Positions 34,838 through 43,823 of a DNA stretch of 64,000 nt are shown here, one piece after another. Source of the DNA: Hyphomonadaceae bacterium (GTDB lineage: Bacteria > Pseudomonadota > Alphaproteobacteria > Caulobacterales > Hyphomonadaceae). The DNA lies in NCBI GenBank assembly GCA_028285145.1, contig JANQQC010000048.1, forward strand, positions 1 to 64,000, read 5' to 3'. The translations under genes and the position numbers were made by a program. Within the stretch, counting starts at the first letter, position 1. Each line of letters starts with the position of its first letter. The notes beneath the pieces are model-generated. The model made no database searches. It saw only the letters and a program-made list of their open reading frames with translations, and was not told the DNA's origin.

Positions 34838-35308
34838 CTACTCGTCGAGGTTCAGCCGCATCTCGACCAGATAGGACGAGAAACCGGCCTTCTCATATGC
34901 TCGGATCGCGGTGTCATTGCCGTCATAGACCGTGAGGTGGACTTCCGGCAGATCGTTGGCCGCCGCCCAGTTCAGCAGGTGATCGAGCAGGCGTTTGTTC
35001 AGGCCTTTGCCGCGATGCTCCGCGCGCACGAACATGAAACCGAGAAAGGCGTGATACTCGTGATCGACATAGTCGAGGGAGCGCCGTTTCTGGGCATAGC
35101 CGGACCCGACAAGCTCTCCATCGACTTCGATGACAGCGACTTCAGCGTCGGAGGAATCGATCAGCGCGCCGACATCGTAATAGCTGATCGGGTCAGGTTT
35201 CAGTGTGTGATCGTATGGCCGTTCGGCCTCGACGATGCCCTGCTCGAATTGCAGCAGAACCGGCAGGTCATCCCGCATCGCAGAACGGACAGAGATTTCG
35301 CCTGACAT
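34838..35308 (-). CDS. GNAT-family N-acetyltransferase
   Basis: 156 residues. The acetyl-CoA-binding motif is FMFVRAEHRGKGLNKRLLDHLL (Q/RxxGxG/A), followed by LTVYDGNDTAIRAYEKAGF, the usual motif B. The substrate is unknown. It lies 6 bp downstream of topA on the same strand. Confidence 0.88.
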   Translation of the reverse strand: MSGEISVRSAMRDDLPVLLQFEQGIVEAERPYDHTLKPDPISYYDVGALIDSSDAEVAVIEVDGELVGSGYAQKRRSLDYVDHEYHAFLGFMFVRAEHRGKGLNKRLLDHLLNWAAANDLPEVHLTVYDGNDTAIRAYEKAGFSSYLVEMRLNLDE

Positions 35309-35314
35309 CGCGAC

Positions 35315-37867
35315 CTACTTTTTGGCGGCGGCCTTTTTCTTCTTGGCCGGCGCTTTCTTCTTTTTCTTGCTGCCCTTCGCGGCGCGCTCAGCGACAAGCG
35401 TGACTGCTTGTTCCAATGTCACATCCGCTGGCTCAACATCCTTTGGCAGGGTCGCATTGATCTTGCCGTTCTTAACATAGGGGCCGTAGCGACCCTCCAG
35501 CACCTGGATAGGATCGCCATTCTCGGGATGAGAGCCCAGATCCTTCAGCACCTTCGCCGTGCCACCGCGGCCACGTGGATTGGCGCGCTTCTCGGCAATG
35601 AGTGTAACCGCCCGGTTGAGGCCAACCTCAAAGACTTCATCGACCGTAGGCAGGTTCGCATAAGTCTTGAGGTGTTGGACGTAGGGTCCGTACCGTCCAA
35701 TCGCCGCCAGAATGGGTTCATTGTCTTCCGGGTGTGCGCCGACAGTGCGGGGGAGGGACAGCAACATCAACGCCTTCTCGAGGTCCAACTCCTTGGCATC
35801 CCAGCCTTTCGGAATGCTCCCGCGTTTTGGCTTGTCTTCGCCTTCCACGGGAGTTTCGACATAAGGCCCGAACCGCCCCGTTTTCAGGAGCACTGGCTGA
35901 CCTGTCTCCGGATCGATGCCGAGTTCCTCGCCGTCTGGATTGATCGCGTTCTCGGACTCTGCATCGACTGAGAAGGCGCGCGTGTACTTGCAGTCCGGAT
36001 AGCGCGAGCATCCGACGAAAGCGCCGTGACGCCCAAGCTTCAGGCTGAGTTCACCTTCATTGCAGAGTGGGCAGAGGCGCGGTCGCTCTTTGGGCTCGCC
36101 ATTCTCGTCCACGGTCGGAAAGACATACGGCCCCAGCGTTTCGTTCAGTGCGTCGAGAACTTCGGAAACGCGAAGATCCTTGGTTTCGCCAATGGCCGCG
36201 TGGAACTGCGTCCAGAAGTCTCGCAGGAAGGTCTTCCAGTCGAGCTTTCCATCGGAAATGACATCGAGCTTTTCTTCGAGGTCTGCAGTGAAGTCGTATT
36301 CGACGTAACGCTGGAAGAAGTTTTCGAGGAAGGCCGTTACGAGCCGCCCCTTGTCCTCAGGGATCAACTGCTTCTTCTCAAGACGCACATAATCGCGGTC
36401 TTCCAGCGTGGAGAGCGTCGATGCGTAGGTCGATGGACGACCAATGCCGAGCTCTTCCAGACGCTTGACGAGCGAAGCTTCAGTGTAACGTGGCGGTGGT
36501 TGTGTGAAGTGCTGCGAGTTCGTCGCCTCTACGAGGTCAGCGTGCTCGCCTTCCGTCATTTTGGGCAGGCGGGCTTCGGCATCCTCGTCCTCGTCGGTGT
36601 CATCGCGGCCTTCAGTATACAGCTTGATGAAGCCGTCAAAGACCAGCACCTGACCGGTCGCGCGGAGCGTCGCGCGGCTATCCTTGGACACCAGATCAAT
36701 CGTTGTTCGCTCGAACTGCGCAGCCTCCATCTGAGAGGCAACCGCGCGGCGCCAGATCAACGCATATAGCTTCCAGAGGTCGCCATCAGACTGCTTGTAG
36801 TCGTCCGGCCGGATGGAGAAATCGGTCGGGCGCACGGCTTCGTGCGCTTCCTGCGCGTTCTTCGCCTTGGAGGAGTAGCGCCTTGTTTTCTCGGGAAGAT
36901 ACTGCGCGCCATAATCGGATTTGATCTTGTCGCGCGCGGCCGCATAGGCCTCTTCAGCCATGTTGACGCCGTCGGTCCGCATATAGGTGATGCGGCCTTC
37001 TTCGTAGAGCTTCTGGGCCGCCTGCATTGTACGCTTGGCGGTGAAGCCAAGCTTGCGAGAGGCTTCCTGCTGCAGCGTTGAGGTAATGAAGGGCGGCGGT
37101 GGATTGCGTTTGACCGGCTTGGCCTCCACCGACGACACCGAATAGCCGCCGGCCTTCACGGCCTCCAGCGCAGCATCGGCGCTGCCCTCATCACCGAGGG
37201 TGAATTTCTTCAGCGTGTCGCCGTCGAGCGCGTAGAGTCGCGCCTCGAAATCCGTTCCGTTCGGGGCGCGCAGCGTTGCCTGAACCTGCCAGTATTCCTG
37301 CGGCTTGAATGTTTCGATCTCCAGCTCCCGCTGGCAGATGATCCGCAATGCAACGGACTGAACCCGGCCCGCCGAGCGTGAGCCCGGCAGCTTGCGCCAG
37401 AGGACCGGTGAGAGATTAAACCCGACCAGATAATCCAGCGCACGGCGGGCGAGATAAGCGTCCACCAACTCGCTGTCGATCTCGCGCGGATTCTCCATCG
37501 CATTGGTAACGGCGGCCTTCGTGATCGCGTTGAAAACGACGCGTTCAACGTCCACATCCTTCAGCACGCGGCGCTTTTTCAGGGCTTCCATCAAGTGCCA
37601 GGAAATTGCTTCCCCTTCACGATCGGGGTCAGTTGCAAGGATCAGTGTGTCCGAGCCTTTCACGGCATCAGCAATCTCGCGAATGCGTGTCTGAGACTTG
37701 GAATCCGCCTGCCACACCATCTCAAAATCATTGTCCGGATCAACCGAGCCATCCTTGGACGGCAGGTCTCGGATATGACCGTACGAGGCCAGAACCTTGT
37801 AGTCTGACCCCAGGTATTTGTTGATGGTCTTGGCCTTTGCGGGGCTTTCGACAACGACGACTTTCAT
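35315..37867 (-). CDS. topA: DNA topoisomerase I
   Basis: 850 residues, a type IA enzyme that relaxes negative supercoils. It opens with a Toprim domain (VVVESPAKAKTINKYLG). The catalytic Tyr is in GRITYMRTDG. At least one four-Cys zinc ribbon (CPLCNEGEL...CSRYPDCKY) follows, then topoisomerase C-terminal repeats (GRYGPYV repeated) and a polylysine tail. ATG at 37867; the longer open frame to 38011 lacks homology and crosses the intergenic region. Confidence 0.97.
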   Translation of the reverse strand: MKVVVVESPAKAKTINKYLGSDYKVLASYGHIRDLPSKDGSVDPDNDFEMVWQADSKSQTRIREIADAVKGSDTLILATDPDREGEAISWHLMEALKKRRVLKDVDVERVVFNAITKAAVTNAMENPREIDSELVDAYLARRALDYLVGFNLSPVLWRKLPGSRSAGRVQSVALRIICQRELEIETFKPQEYWQVQATLRAPNGTDFEARLYALDGDTLKKFTLGDEGSADAALEAVKAGGYSVSSVEAKPVKRNPPPPFITSTLQQEASRKLGFTAKRTMQAAQKLYEEGRITYMRTDGVNMAEEAYAAARDKIKSDYGAQYLPEKTRRYSSKAKNAQEAHEAVRPTDFSIRPDDYKQSDGDLWKLYALIWRRAVASQMEAAQFERTTIDLVSKDSRATLRATGQVLVFDGFIKLYTEGRDDTDEDEDAEARLPKMTEGEHADLVEATNSQHFTQPPPRYTEASLVKRLEELGIGRPSTYASTLSTLEDRDYVRLEKKQLIPEDKGRLVTAFLENFFQRYVEYDFTADLEEKLDVISDGKLDWKTFLRDFWTQFHAAIGETKDLRVSEVLDALNETLGPYVFPTVDENGEPKERPRLCPLCNEGELSLKLGRHGAFVGCSRYPDCKYTRAFSVDAESENAINPDGEELGIDPETGQPVLLKTGRFGPYVETPVEGEDKPKRGSIPKGWDAKELDLEKALMLLSLPRTVGAHPEDNEPILAAIGRYGPYVQHLKTYANLPTVDEVFEVGLNRAVTLIAEKRANPRGRGGTAKVLKDLGSHPENGDPIQVLEGRYGPYVKNGKINATLPKDVEPADVTLEQAVTLVAERAAKGSKKKKKAPAKKKKAAAKK

Positions 37868-37944
37868 GCGCGCATCCCTTTGAGGCGGCGGAAAGTGGGT
37901 GAGCGGTCCTCGCCTGTCAAGCGAGGGATTTGTAACAGCCCGGC

Positions 37945-39069
37945 TTACCCATCCTCGCGATAGGCAAGAACAGTCAGACTGGTGAAGAGCGCAAACAGCG
38001 CCGGAGACCACGCCGCCAGGAAGGGCGTAACAGCACCTGCCGAACCAAGGCTGGATGAGAGCTGCGTAATGAAGAAAAGCCCAATCGCCGCGCCGCCGCC
38101 AAAGGCGATCAGACGAGAGGTGCCTCCCAGCCTCGACAGCCTGAGACAGACGATCGCGCCGATCAGTCCCATAGAGATGAAGAGGATGGGTGACGCCAGA
38201 AGCGAATGCCAGCGCATATTGTATCGGGAGGCATCAAGGCCCGCCGCGCGAGTTTGGCTAATAAAACCTGGCAGGTTCCAGAAACCAATCGTGTTGGGAG
38301 AGGCGAACTTGTCGAGCAGCTTGTCCGCATCGAGACTGGTGGGAATGGAGAGGAAGTCCCGGCGCACTGGCGGCTCGCCGCGCACGTTTTCGATAATGCC
38401 CTCAAGCTGCCAGAAACCGTTTAGGAGCCGTGCGCGCTCTGCATCAATCCGGCGAACGAACGTGAAGTTTTCGGTCGCGCGGCCGCCAGCGTAGATCCGC
38501 TGCTCTTCGAGGAGCTTCACATCGGCCAGAATCGCGCCGTTCTCTTCCAGCCGCTTTGCGTGGATCACGATCTGGCCGCCATCATCTCCCTGGCGCAGCC
38601 AGACGCCATTCTTCGCGACGGTCAGCGAGGCCCCGCCATCTTCCAGCAGTTTTGCCCGTTCGATCTCGAAGCGCGAGGTCAACGCGGCTCCAACCGGGTT
38701 TAGAATGGTGGTGGCAAATACGCCAAGCACGCCAGCCATCAGCATGATCGGTGTCAGGAACCGCCACGCTGAAACCCCTGACGCCCGGATGATGGAGAGC
38801 TCCGCGCGCTTGTTCAGCCGCGAATAGGCGATCATTGATGCAACGAGGATGGAGAAGGGCAGGGTCTGCTCGATGAGCATTGGTAGTTTCATCAGCGTGA
38901 GCTGTATTGCCTGGACCGGCGTCAGCTCCACATCCCCGCCGACCGTCCGCATCTGCTCCACGACGTCCACGAGCACGATTGCGAGGACAAAAATGCCGAC
39001 GACCAGTGCAAGGCCCGACAGGCATTCCTTTAGGATATAGCGCTGGATGCGGCTGAGACCGTCGATCAT
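37945..39069 (-). CDS. lptG: LPS export permease LptG
   Basis: 374 residues with six predicted transmembrane helices (three at each end) around a periplasmic beta-jellyroll. It pairs with LptF and the LptB ATPase to extract lipopolysaccharide from the inner membrane. N-terminal YILKECLSGLALVVGIF and LPFSILVASMIAYSRLNKRAELSIIRASG are typical LptF/G features. ATG overlaps the lptF stop (ATGA). Which of the pair is G and which F follows the usual order. Confidence 0.9.
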   Translation of the reverse strand: MIDGLSRIQRYILKECLSGLALVVGIFVLAIVLVDVVEQMRTVGGDVELTPVQAIQLTLMKLPMLIEQTLPFSILVASMIAYSRLNKRAELSIIRASGVSAWRFLTPIMLMAGVLGVFATTILNPVGAALTSRFEIERAKLLEDGGASLTVAKNGVWLRQGDDGGQIVIHAKRLEENGAILADVKLLEEQRIYAGGRATENFTFVRRIDAERARLLNGFWQLEGIIENVRGEPPVRRDFLSIPTSLDADKLLDKFASPNTIGFWNLPGFISQTRAAGLDASRYNMRWHSLLASPILFISMGLIGAIVCLRLSRLGGTSRLIAFGGGAAIGLFFITQLSSSLGSAGAVTPFLAAWSPALFALFTSLTVLAYREDG

Positions 39070-40208
39070 GCCGGCCTCTCTTCACTGCGAATGGACCAGG
39101 CCGCCGGGCCCTCTCTTTCCTGCGAGAACCGGCGGCCCCTCTGGAAGAAGAGCCAACTACCGCTTCCAACCACAAAGAGCGGCACGATCCACTGCGCCAC
39201 GTTCAACGAAGGGTTGTTTGCGCTGGCGGACTGCACAGCCAGTTGTACGATAACGAGTCCCAGTGCCCCGGCCGTCGCAATGGTGATCCTTCGGCCATAG
39301 CCGCGCCGGCTGAAATCTCCGCCGAGAACAGCAATCACCGCGAGGAGGGCCATGGCGATGTTGAGAAGCGGCGTTGTCAGCCGCGCATGGGCCTCGGAGA
39401 GGTATCGCTCCCGGTCGTTGATCTGCTGGTAGTTGGTTTCATCCACGAAAAAGAGTTCGTGCAGGTACTTGTCCGAGGCCTTCAGGACGAGATCGGAGTC
39501 CTCTTTCAGGAATGGCGTCAGGTCGAAAGTGTACTTCTCAAAATCCAGAATGGTCAGAGCATCGTTCTCATCCAACTCGTGGCGCTGGCCCCGATTCATC
39601 ACGATCGCGGTTGTTCCCTCGACCGTCACAATCGCTCCGGACTGCGCGAGATAGTCTACCGAGCTTTCCGGATTGCGGGCATCCGAGATCATGATGCCCC
39701 GTAGCTCTCCCGAATTCAGGTCGCGGGCATAGAAGGTCAGTTCGTCACTCGCAGACGTGAACTGCCCGGGCCGGATCAGGGCCGCCGCCAGATCGGCGCG
39801 TGCGTCGGAGATCGTTGCCCGCATCTCCCGCTGCGCTGTTGGCTGGACCCAGAGATTGATCGAAAGATGGACGACGGCGGCAAGCGCTGCCAGTCGCAGG
39901 ATGGGAGATGCGGTCTGCCAGCGCGTCATGCCGGCCGCCTGTGCAACGACGATTTCAGAGTCCCTATGGATGCGGTTGAGCGCCCAGACACCGGCGACGA
40001 AAAGAGCGAGCGGCGTCAGCAGTGCAATGATCTGTGGAGCACCGAGAAGCACGACATAAAAGTAAGTGAGCGCAGACTGTCGGCTTTCCACGATCAGGTC
40101 TGTCTGTGAAAGCCCTTGCGCGAGGATCGCCAAAATCGCCAGACCACCGACGATAATCACCACCGCGCGAAAGACCTCAAAGAAAAGATATCGCTGGACG
40201 CGGTTCAT
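39066..40208 (-). CDS. lptF: LPS export permease LptF
   Basis: 380 residues with the same fold as its neighbour: MNRVQRYLFFEVFRAVVII at the start, LTPLALFVAGVWALNRIHRDSEIVVAQAAG in the middle, three helices near the C-terminus. It is divergent from pepA across a 105-bp gap, an arrangement common in proteobacteria. Confidence 0.92.
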   Translation of the reverse strand: MNRVQRYLFFEVFRAVVIIVGGLAILAILAQGLSQTDLIVESRQSALTYFYVVLLGAPQIIALLTPLALFVAGVWALNRIHRDSEIVVAQAAGMTRWQTASPILRLAALAAVVHLSINLWVQPTAQREMRATISDARADLAAALIRPGQFTSASDELTFYARDLNSGELRGIMISDARNPESSVDYLAQSGAIVTVEGTTAIVMNRGQRHELDENDALTILDFEKYTFDLTPFLKEDSDLVLKASDKYLHELFFVDETNYQQINDRERYLSEAHARLTTPLLNIAMALLAVIAVLGGDFSRRGYGRRITIATAGALGLVIVQLAVQSASANNPSLNVAQWIVPLFVVGSGSWLFFQRGRRFSQEREGPAAWSIRSEERPA

Positions 40209-40313
40209 GCGTACAGCTCCTGAATCATGAGCGAATTCGACACAAGACCTTAGCTAGCGAGTTGCGCCCGGCGCGTCGATGCTTAGTTTCCGCTACAAAC
40301 GGAGTTGTTACAG

Positions 40314-41783
40314 ATGAAAATATCATTCGCGGCAGAAGCCAAAGCGGACATTGCTGCCTTTCTGGTCGATGAGGGTGGAAAGCTCTCCGGCGCGGCCATC
40401 GAAATGGACAAGGCAGCAGGTGGGCTTTTGAGCGAAGCGATCGCGGCCGATCGCTTCAGCGGAAAGACCGGTCAGCAGGCTTTTGTGGTTCTCCCGAAGG
40501 GACTTTCGGCAAAGCGCGCGGCGCTTGTCGGTGCCGGCAAAAAGAAGGGGCGGGGGGCACGCGAATACGAAACGATCGGTGGTGCCATCGTGAAGGCTCA
40601 CGCCAATAGCGGCTTCAAATCCATTGCCGTACATGTCGATGATGCGGAGGATGGCGCGCGCGTCGCTGCCGGGGCGAAGCTCGCTGCGTATCGGTTCGAT
40701 GAGTACTTCACAAAACTCAAACCCGATCAGAAGCCAAGCGTGACATCCTTCAGCGTCGTCACTGAGGATGAAAAGGCGGCCCGCGCGGCATGGAAGCCGC
40801 TCAATGCGGCAACGGACGGCACCTATCTCGCCCGCGATCTCGTGAACCTACCGCCAAATGACCTCTACCCCGGCAGCTTCGCTAAGCGGATCGAAGCGCT
40901 TGAGAAGCTCGGCATGGAAGTCGAGATCCTTGGCGAGAAGGAGATGACCAGGCTGAAGATGCACTCGCTGCTTGGCGTTGGTCAGGGCAGCCGTAAGGAA
41001 TCCAAGCTAGGCATTATGAAGTGGATGGGGGCCAAGGATAAAGACGCCGATCCGGTCATCCTCGTCGGCAAAGGCGTGACGTTCGATACGGGTGGTATTT
41101 CGCTGAAGCCCGGTGCCGGGATGGAAGACATGCGCGGCGATATGGGAGGTGCCGGTGCTGTGACAGGGACCATGCGCGCGCTCGCCGAACGCAAGGCGAA
41201 AGCGAATGTCATCGGCCTGGTCGGTCTTGTGGAGAACATGCCTGACGGAGATGCCCAACGCCCGGGCGATATCGTCAAGACGGCAGACGGTCAGACCATC
41301 GAGATTCAGAATACTGATGCCGAAGGCCGCCTCGTGCTCGCAGATGTCCTCTGGTACGCGCAAAAGCACTTCAAGCCAGCCGCCATGGTGGATCTCGCGA
41401 CGCTGACGGGGGCGATCGTTATCTCTCTTGGTCATCACCACGCTGGCATGTTCACAGACAGTGATGATCTCTCGGATGAGCTGTCCAAAGCAGGCATGAA
41501 CGAAGGTGAGCGCGTCTGGCGGCTTCCGCTCGGGCCTGAATATGATCGGCTGCTCAAATCGAAGTTCGCGGATATGCGGAACATTGGCGGACGTGCGGCG
41601 GGATCCATCACGGCTGCCCAGTTCCTCAAGCGCTTCGTCAATGACGGCGTGAAATGGGCACACCTCGATATTGCTGGCGTCGCCTGGGTCGAGGGTCACA
41701 AAGAAGCGACCGATCCAAGCTGGGCCTCAGGCTTTGGGCCGCGTCTGCTCGATCGTTGGATTGCGGACAATTACGAGGACTAG
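40314..41783 (+). CDS. pepA: Leucyl aminopeptidase (M17)
   Basis: 489 residues. This two-metal cytosolic aminopeptidase is also known as the DNA-binding XerA/CarP in enterics. Metal and active-site motifs are VGKGVTFDTGGISLKPGAGM and NTDAEGRLVLADVLWY (M17 signature). ATG at 40314 with GGAG 9 bases ahead; a TTG three codons earlier is possible. Followed 3 bases later by holC. Confidence 0.95.
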   Translation: MKISFAAEAKADIAAFLVDEGGKLSGAAIEMDKAAGGLLSEAIAADRFSGKTGQQAFVVLPKGLSAKRAALVGAGKKKGRGAREYETIGGAIVKAHANSGFKSIAVHVDDAEDGARVAAGAKLAAYRFDEYFTKLKPDQKPSVTSFSVVTEDEKAARAAWKPLNAATDGTYLARDLVNLPPNDLYPGSFAKRIEALEKLGMEVEILGEKEMTRLKMHSLLGVGQGSRKESKLGIMKWMGAKDKDADPVILVGKGVTFDTGGISLKPGAGMEDMRGDMGGAGAVTGTMRALAERKAKANVIGLVGLVENMPDGDAQRPGDIVKTADGQTIEIQNTDAEGRLVLADVLWYAQKHFKPAAMVDLATLTGAIVISLGHHHAGMFTDSDDLSDELSKAGMNEGERVWRLPLGPEYDRLLKSKFADMRNIGGRAAGSITAAQFLKRFVNDGVKWAHLDIAGVAWVEGHKEATDPSWASGFGPRLLDRWIADNYED

Positions 41784-41786
41784 ACC

Positions 41787-42257
41787 TTGGCGGACGGCGG
41801 CCCCGAATGGTGGTTTTACCATCTCGAGCGGACAACGCTCGAGCAGGCCGTTGGGCCGCTTCTGGAAAAATGCCTTGAGCGTGGCTGGCGAGTGCTGGCC
41901 GTCAGTCCGAGCCCGGAGCGCCGGGCCGCGCTCGATCAGGCGCTCTGGACATATGACGACCAGAGTTTCCTTCCGCATGGCGAGGCTGCCGCACCGGGAC
42001 TACCGGTTGAACGTCAACCGATCCTGATCGCGAGCGAGACCGACAACGCCAACGGCGCGGCTGCGCTCTTGCTGATGGACGGTGTCGATGCCTCACCCGA
42101 TGCGCCCTTTGAGCGCTGTATGGTGATGTTCGATGGCGGCGACAGCGAAACCCGCAGCAAGGCGCGTGCGCAGTTCAAGGCAGCCAAGGATGCCGGCCTC
42201 GTCACCCGCTACTTTCAGCAGACCGGACGCGGCGGATGGTCAGAAGCTGGAGTTTGA
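41787..42257 (+). CDS. holC: DNA polymerase III chi subunit
   Basis: 156 residues. The HolC pattern is seen in WWFYHLERTTLEQAVGPLLEKCLERGWRVLA, LWTYDDQSFLPHG and RYFQQTGRGGW. It links the clamp loader to single-strand-binding protein. TTG start 3 bases after the pepA stop, the usual pepA-holC linkage. Confidence 0.92.
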   Translation: MADGGPEWWFYHLERTTLEQAVGPLLEKCLERGWRVLAVSPSPERRAALDQALWTYDDQSFLPHGEAAAPGLPVERQPILIASETDNANGAAALLLMDGVDASPDAPFERCMVMFDGGDSETRSKARAQFKAAKDAGLVTRYFQQTGRGGWSEAGV

Positions 42258-42261
42258 CCTG

Positions 42262-43155
42262 CTACAATCCACCCGCGTCGGCACGCTCTGACACGCTTTC
42301 GTAGAGGTCGTCGCCCCAGCCGGCGACCTTGCCATTGAACAGAAACTCCGGAGGGACGACTTCCGGATTCTCGCCGGGCCCGGTTGGTGGGGTGAAGTAG
42401 CCGAGCGCGTAGCTGCCCATGGAGTAGCCCAGCAGGGCCTGAAGCTCAGGATCGAATTCCCTCGCGATCTGAGGCGGGCAGGAGAGATACTGGTTCTCCT
42501 CCTGCCGCAGCCATCCAAGGGCGTAAGTGATGTTCAATCCCATACGGTCCGCGTCAGACGTGTTCGCGCCGCCGCCATGAATGACGGAACCCGAATACAC
42601 GAGAACAGAACCAGCCGGCATTTCGGCATACTGGACTTCACTGTCGTCCGGTTTGCGCTCGGGGTCCCAATTGTTCGACCCGGGGACCACTTGCGTGGCT
42701 CCGTTCTCCTTCGTGAAATCGGTGACGGCCCAGATCGTATTGAATTGAGGCTCCAGATTCTTCGGAAGGAAGCCACCCCAGGCGAGCCGATCCCGGTGGA
42801 GGGCTTGCTTGGCCTGGCCCGGCATGATGCGGATCAGTTGTGTTAGGTGTAGCTGAACCTTCTCGCAATAAGGCTTTAGGAAGCCCTCCGCCGCCTTCAG
42901 GATCGCTTTGTTCATCACGATGTCCCGGCAGGCCTCCGAGCGTGCGACCAGCGCCCCGGTCCGTGTCGTCTTGCGCCCAGTGAAATCATCTCGCCCGGCA
43001 TCGGTTGCTTCGACGTAGGGCATGATCTCCGACTTCAGTTTCGCAAGTGCTTCTGAATTCAGTACGCCTTCGACGATGACGGCTCCATCTCGCTCGACGA
43101 TGTCTCTGATTTCGTTCGGCGAGGCTTTGGCGGACAGGTGGACAAGGTCGGGCAT
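42262..43155 (-). CDS. Phytanoyl-CoA dioxygenase family protein
   Basis: 297 residues. It is an Fe(II)/2-oxoglutarate oxygenase by motif. HxD is at His120-Asp122 (LHRDRLAWGG), the distal His is His193 (VIHGGGANTS), and Arg204 (DRMGLNITYALGW) probably holds 2-oxoglutarate. There is no signal peptide. It is the second gene of a two-gene unit with a TetR regulator (11-bp gap), so the regulator may sense its substrate. The substrate is unknown; relatives include ectoine, phytanoyl-CoA and natural-product hydroxylases. Confidence 0.87.
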   Translation of the reverse strand: MPDLVHLSAKASPNEIRDIVERDGAVIVEGVLNSEALAKLKSEIMPYVEATDAGRDDFTGRKTTRTGALVARSEACRDIVMNKAILKAAEGFLKPYCEKVQLHLTQLIRIMPGQAKQALHRDRLAWGGFLPKNLEPQFNTIWAVTDFTKENGATQVVPGSNNWDPERKPDDSEVQYAEMPAGSVLVYSGSVIHGGGANTSDADRMGLNITYALGWLRQEENQYLSCPPQIAREFDPELQALLGYSMGSYALGYFTPPTGPGENPEVVPPEFLFNGKVAGWGDDLYESVSERADAGGL

Positions 43156-43166
43156 GGCGGTCTCCT

Positions 43167-43739
43167 TCAGACGGTCTGGGGTTGGATTGAGGTGAGCAGG
43201 GGGCCGATCATGGTCTCCAGCAACGCGCGTTGGCGCTCTGGTGGCCATAACTCTGGTTCGAGTGTCACGCGGACACCAATTCCATCCACCGCTGCGATGA
43301 TGGCTGCCGCAGCGCGGCGTGGCTCAGGATGTCGTCCAGCGATCGTCTTAGCGGTGCCCTCTTCGATTTCGTCGTAATACTGCTGATGTATCTGGCGCAG
43401 AGCAGGAACGTTTGGCGCGCGGCCCCAATAGGCGAGCCACACGCGCCACTCGGCACGCCTCTCCGGCGTGACGGGCAGGACTTCAGTTATGCTGTCGAGG
43501 GTTAGCTCATGGTCTGGTGCGTCGATGCCGCTGAAGAGGCGTGTACACACTTCGTCCAATGCCGCCGCGAGTACCGCGTCCTTGTCAGAGAAGTAATGCG
43601 CAACCGCGCCCGTCGTGACGCCTGCCGCCTTGGCGATGTCTGTCAGCTTCACGGCATCCAGGCCCTGGTCGGCAATTGCGTCGACGGCCGCGCTGGCAAT
43701 GGAGCGGCGGCGTTCTTCGTGGTCAACTAGTTTTGGCAT
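43167..43739 (-). CDS. TetR-family transcriptional regulator (BetI-like)
   Basis: 190 residues. The helix-turn-helix is KLTDIAKAAGVTTGAVAHYFSDKDAVL, and the C-terminal half resembles BetI-type ligand domains (RRAEWRVWLAYWGRA). ATG at 43739 begins MPKLVDHEERR; a longer frame to 43838 lacks homology. It sits ahead of the dioxygenase and is divergent from recQ. An AT-rich imperfect repeat (AAACATATCTTGTGTGTTT at 43753-43771) in the gap could be its operator. Confidence 0.87.
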   Translation of the reverse strand: MPKLVDHEERRRSIASAAVDAIADQGLDAVKLTDIAKAAGVTTGAVAHYFSDKDAVLAAALDEVCTRLFSGIDAPDHELTLDSITEVLPVTPERRAEWRVWLAYWGRAPNVPALRQIHQQYYDEIEEGTAKTIAGRHPEPRRAAAAIIAAVDGIGVRVTLEPELWPPERQRALLETMIGPLLTSIQPQTV

Positions 43740-43823
43740 AATGATGATAATAAAACATATCTTGTGTGTTTCAGCAACGTCTTTGTCTGGAATTTCTTGC
43801 CCCGCGGTGGCGACTCCCGCGAA

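Noticed and set aside
37907-37927. CCTCGC...GCGAGG hairpin between lptG and topA
   Set aside because: Six-bp stem with no T-run on the transcribed strand, so not a supported terminator.
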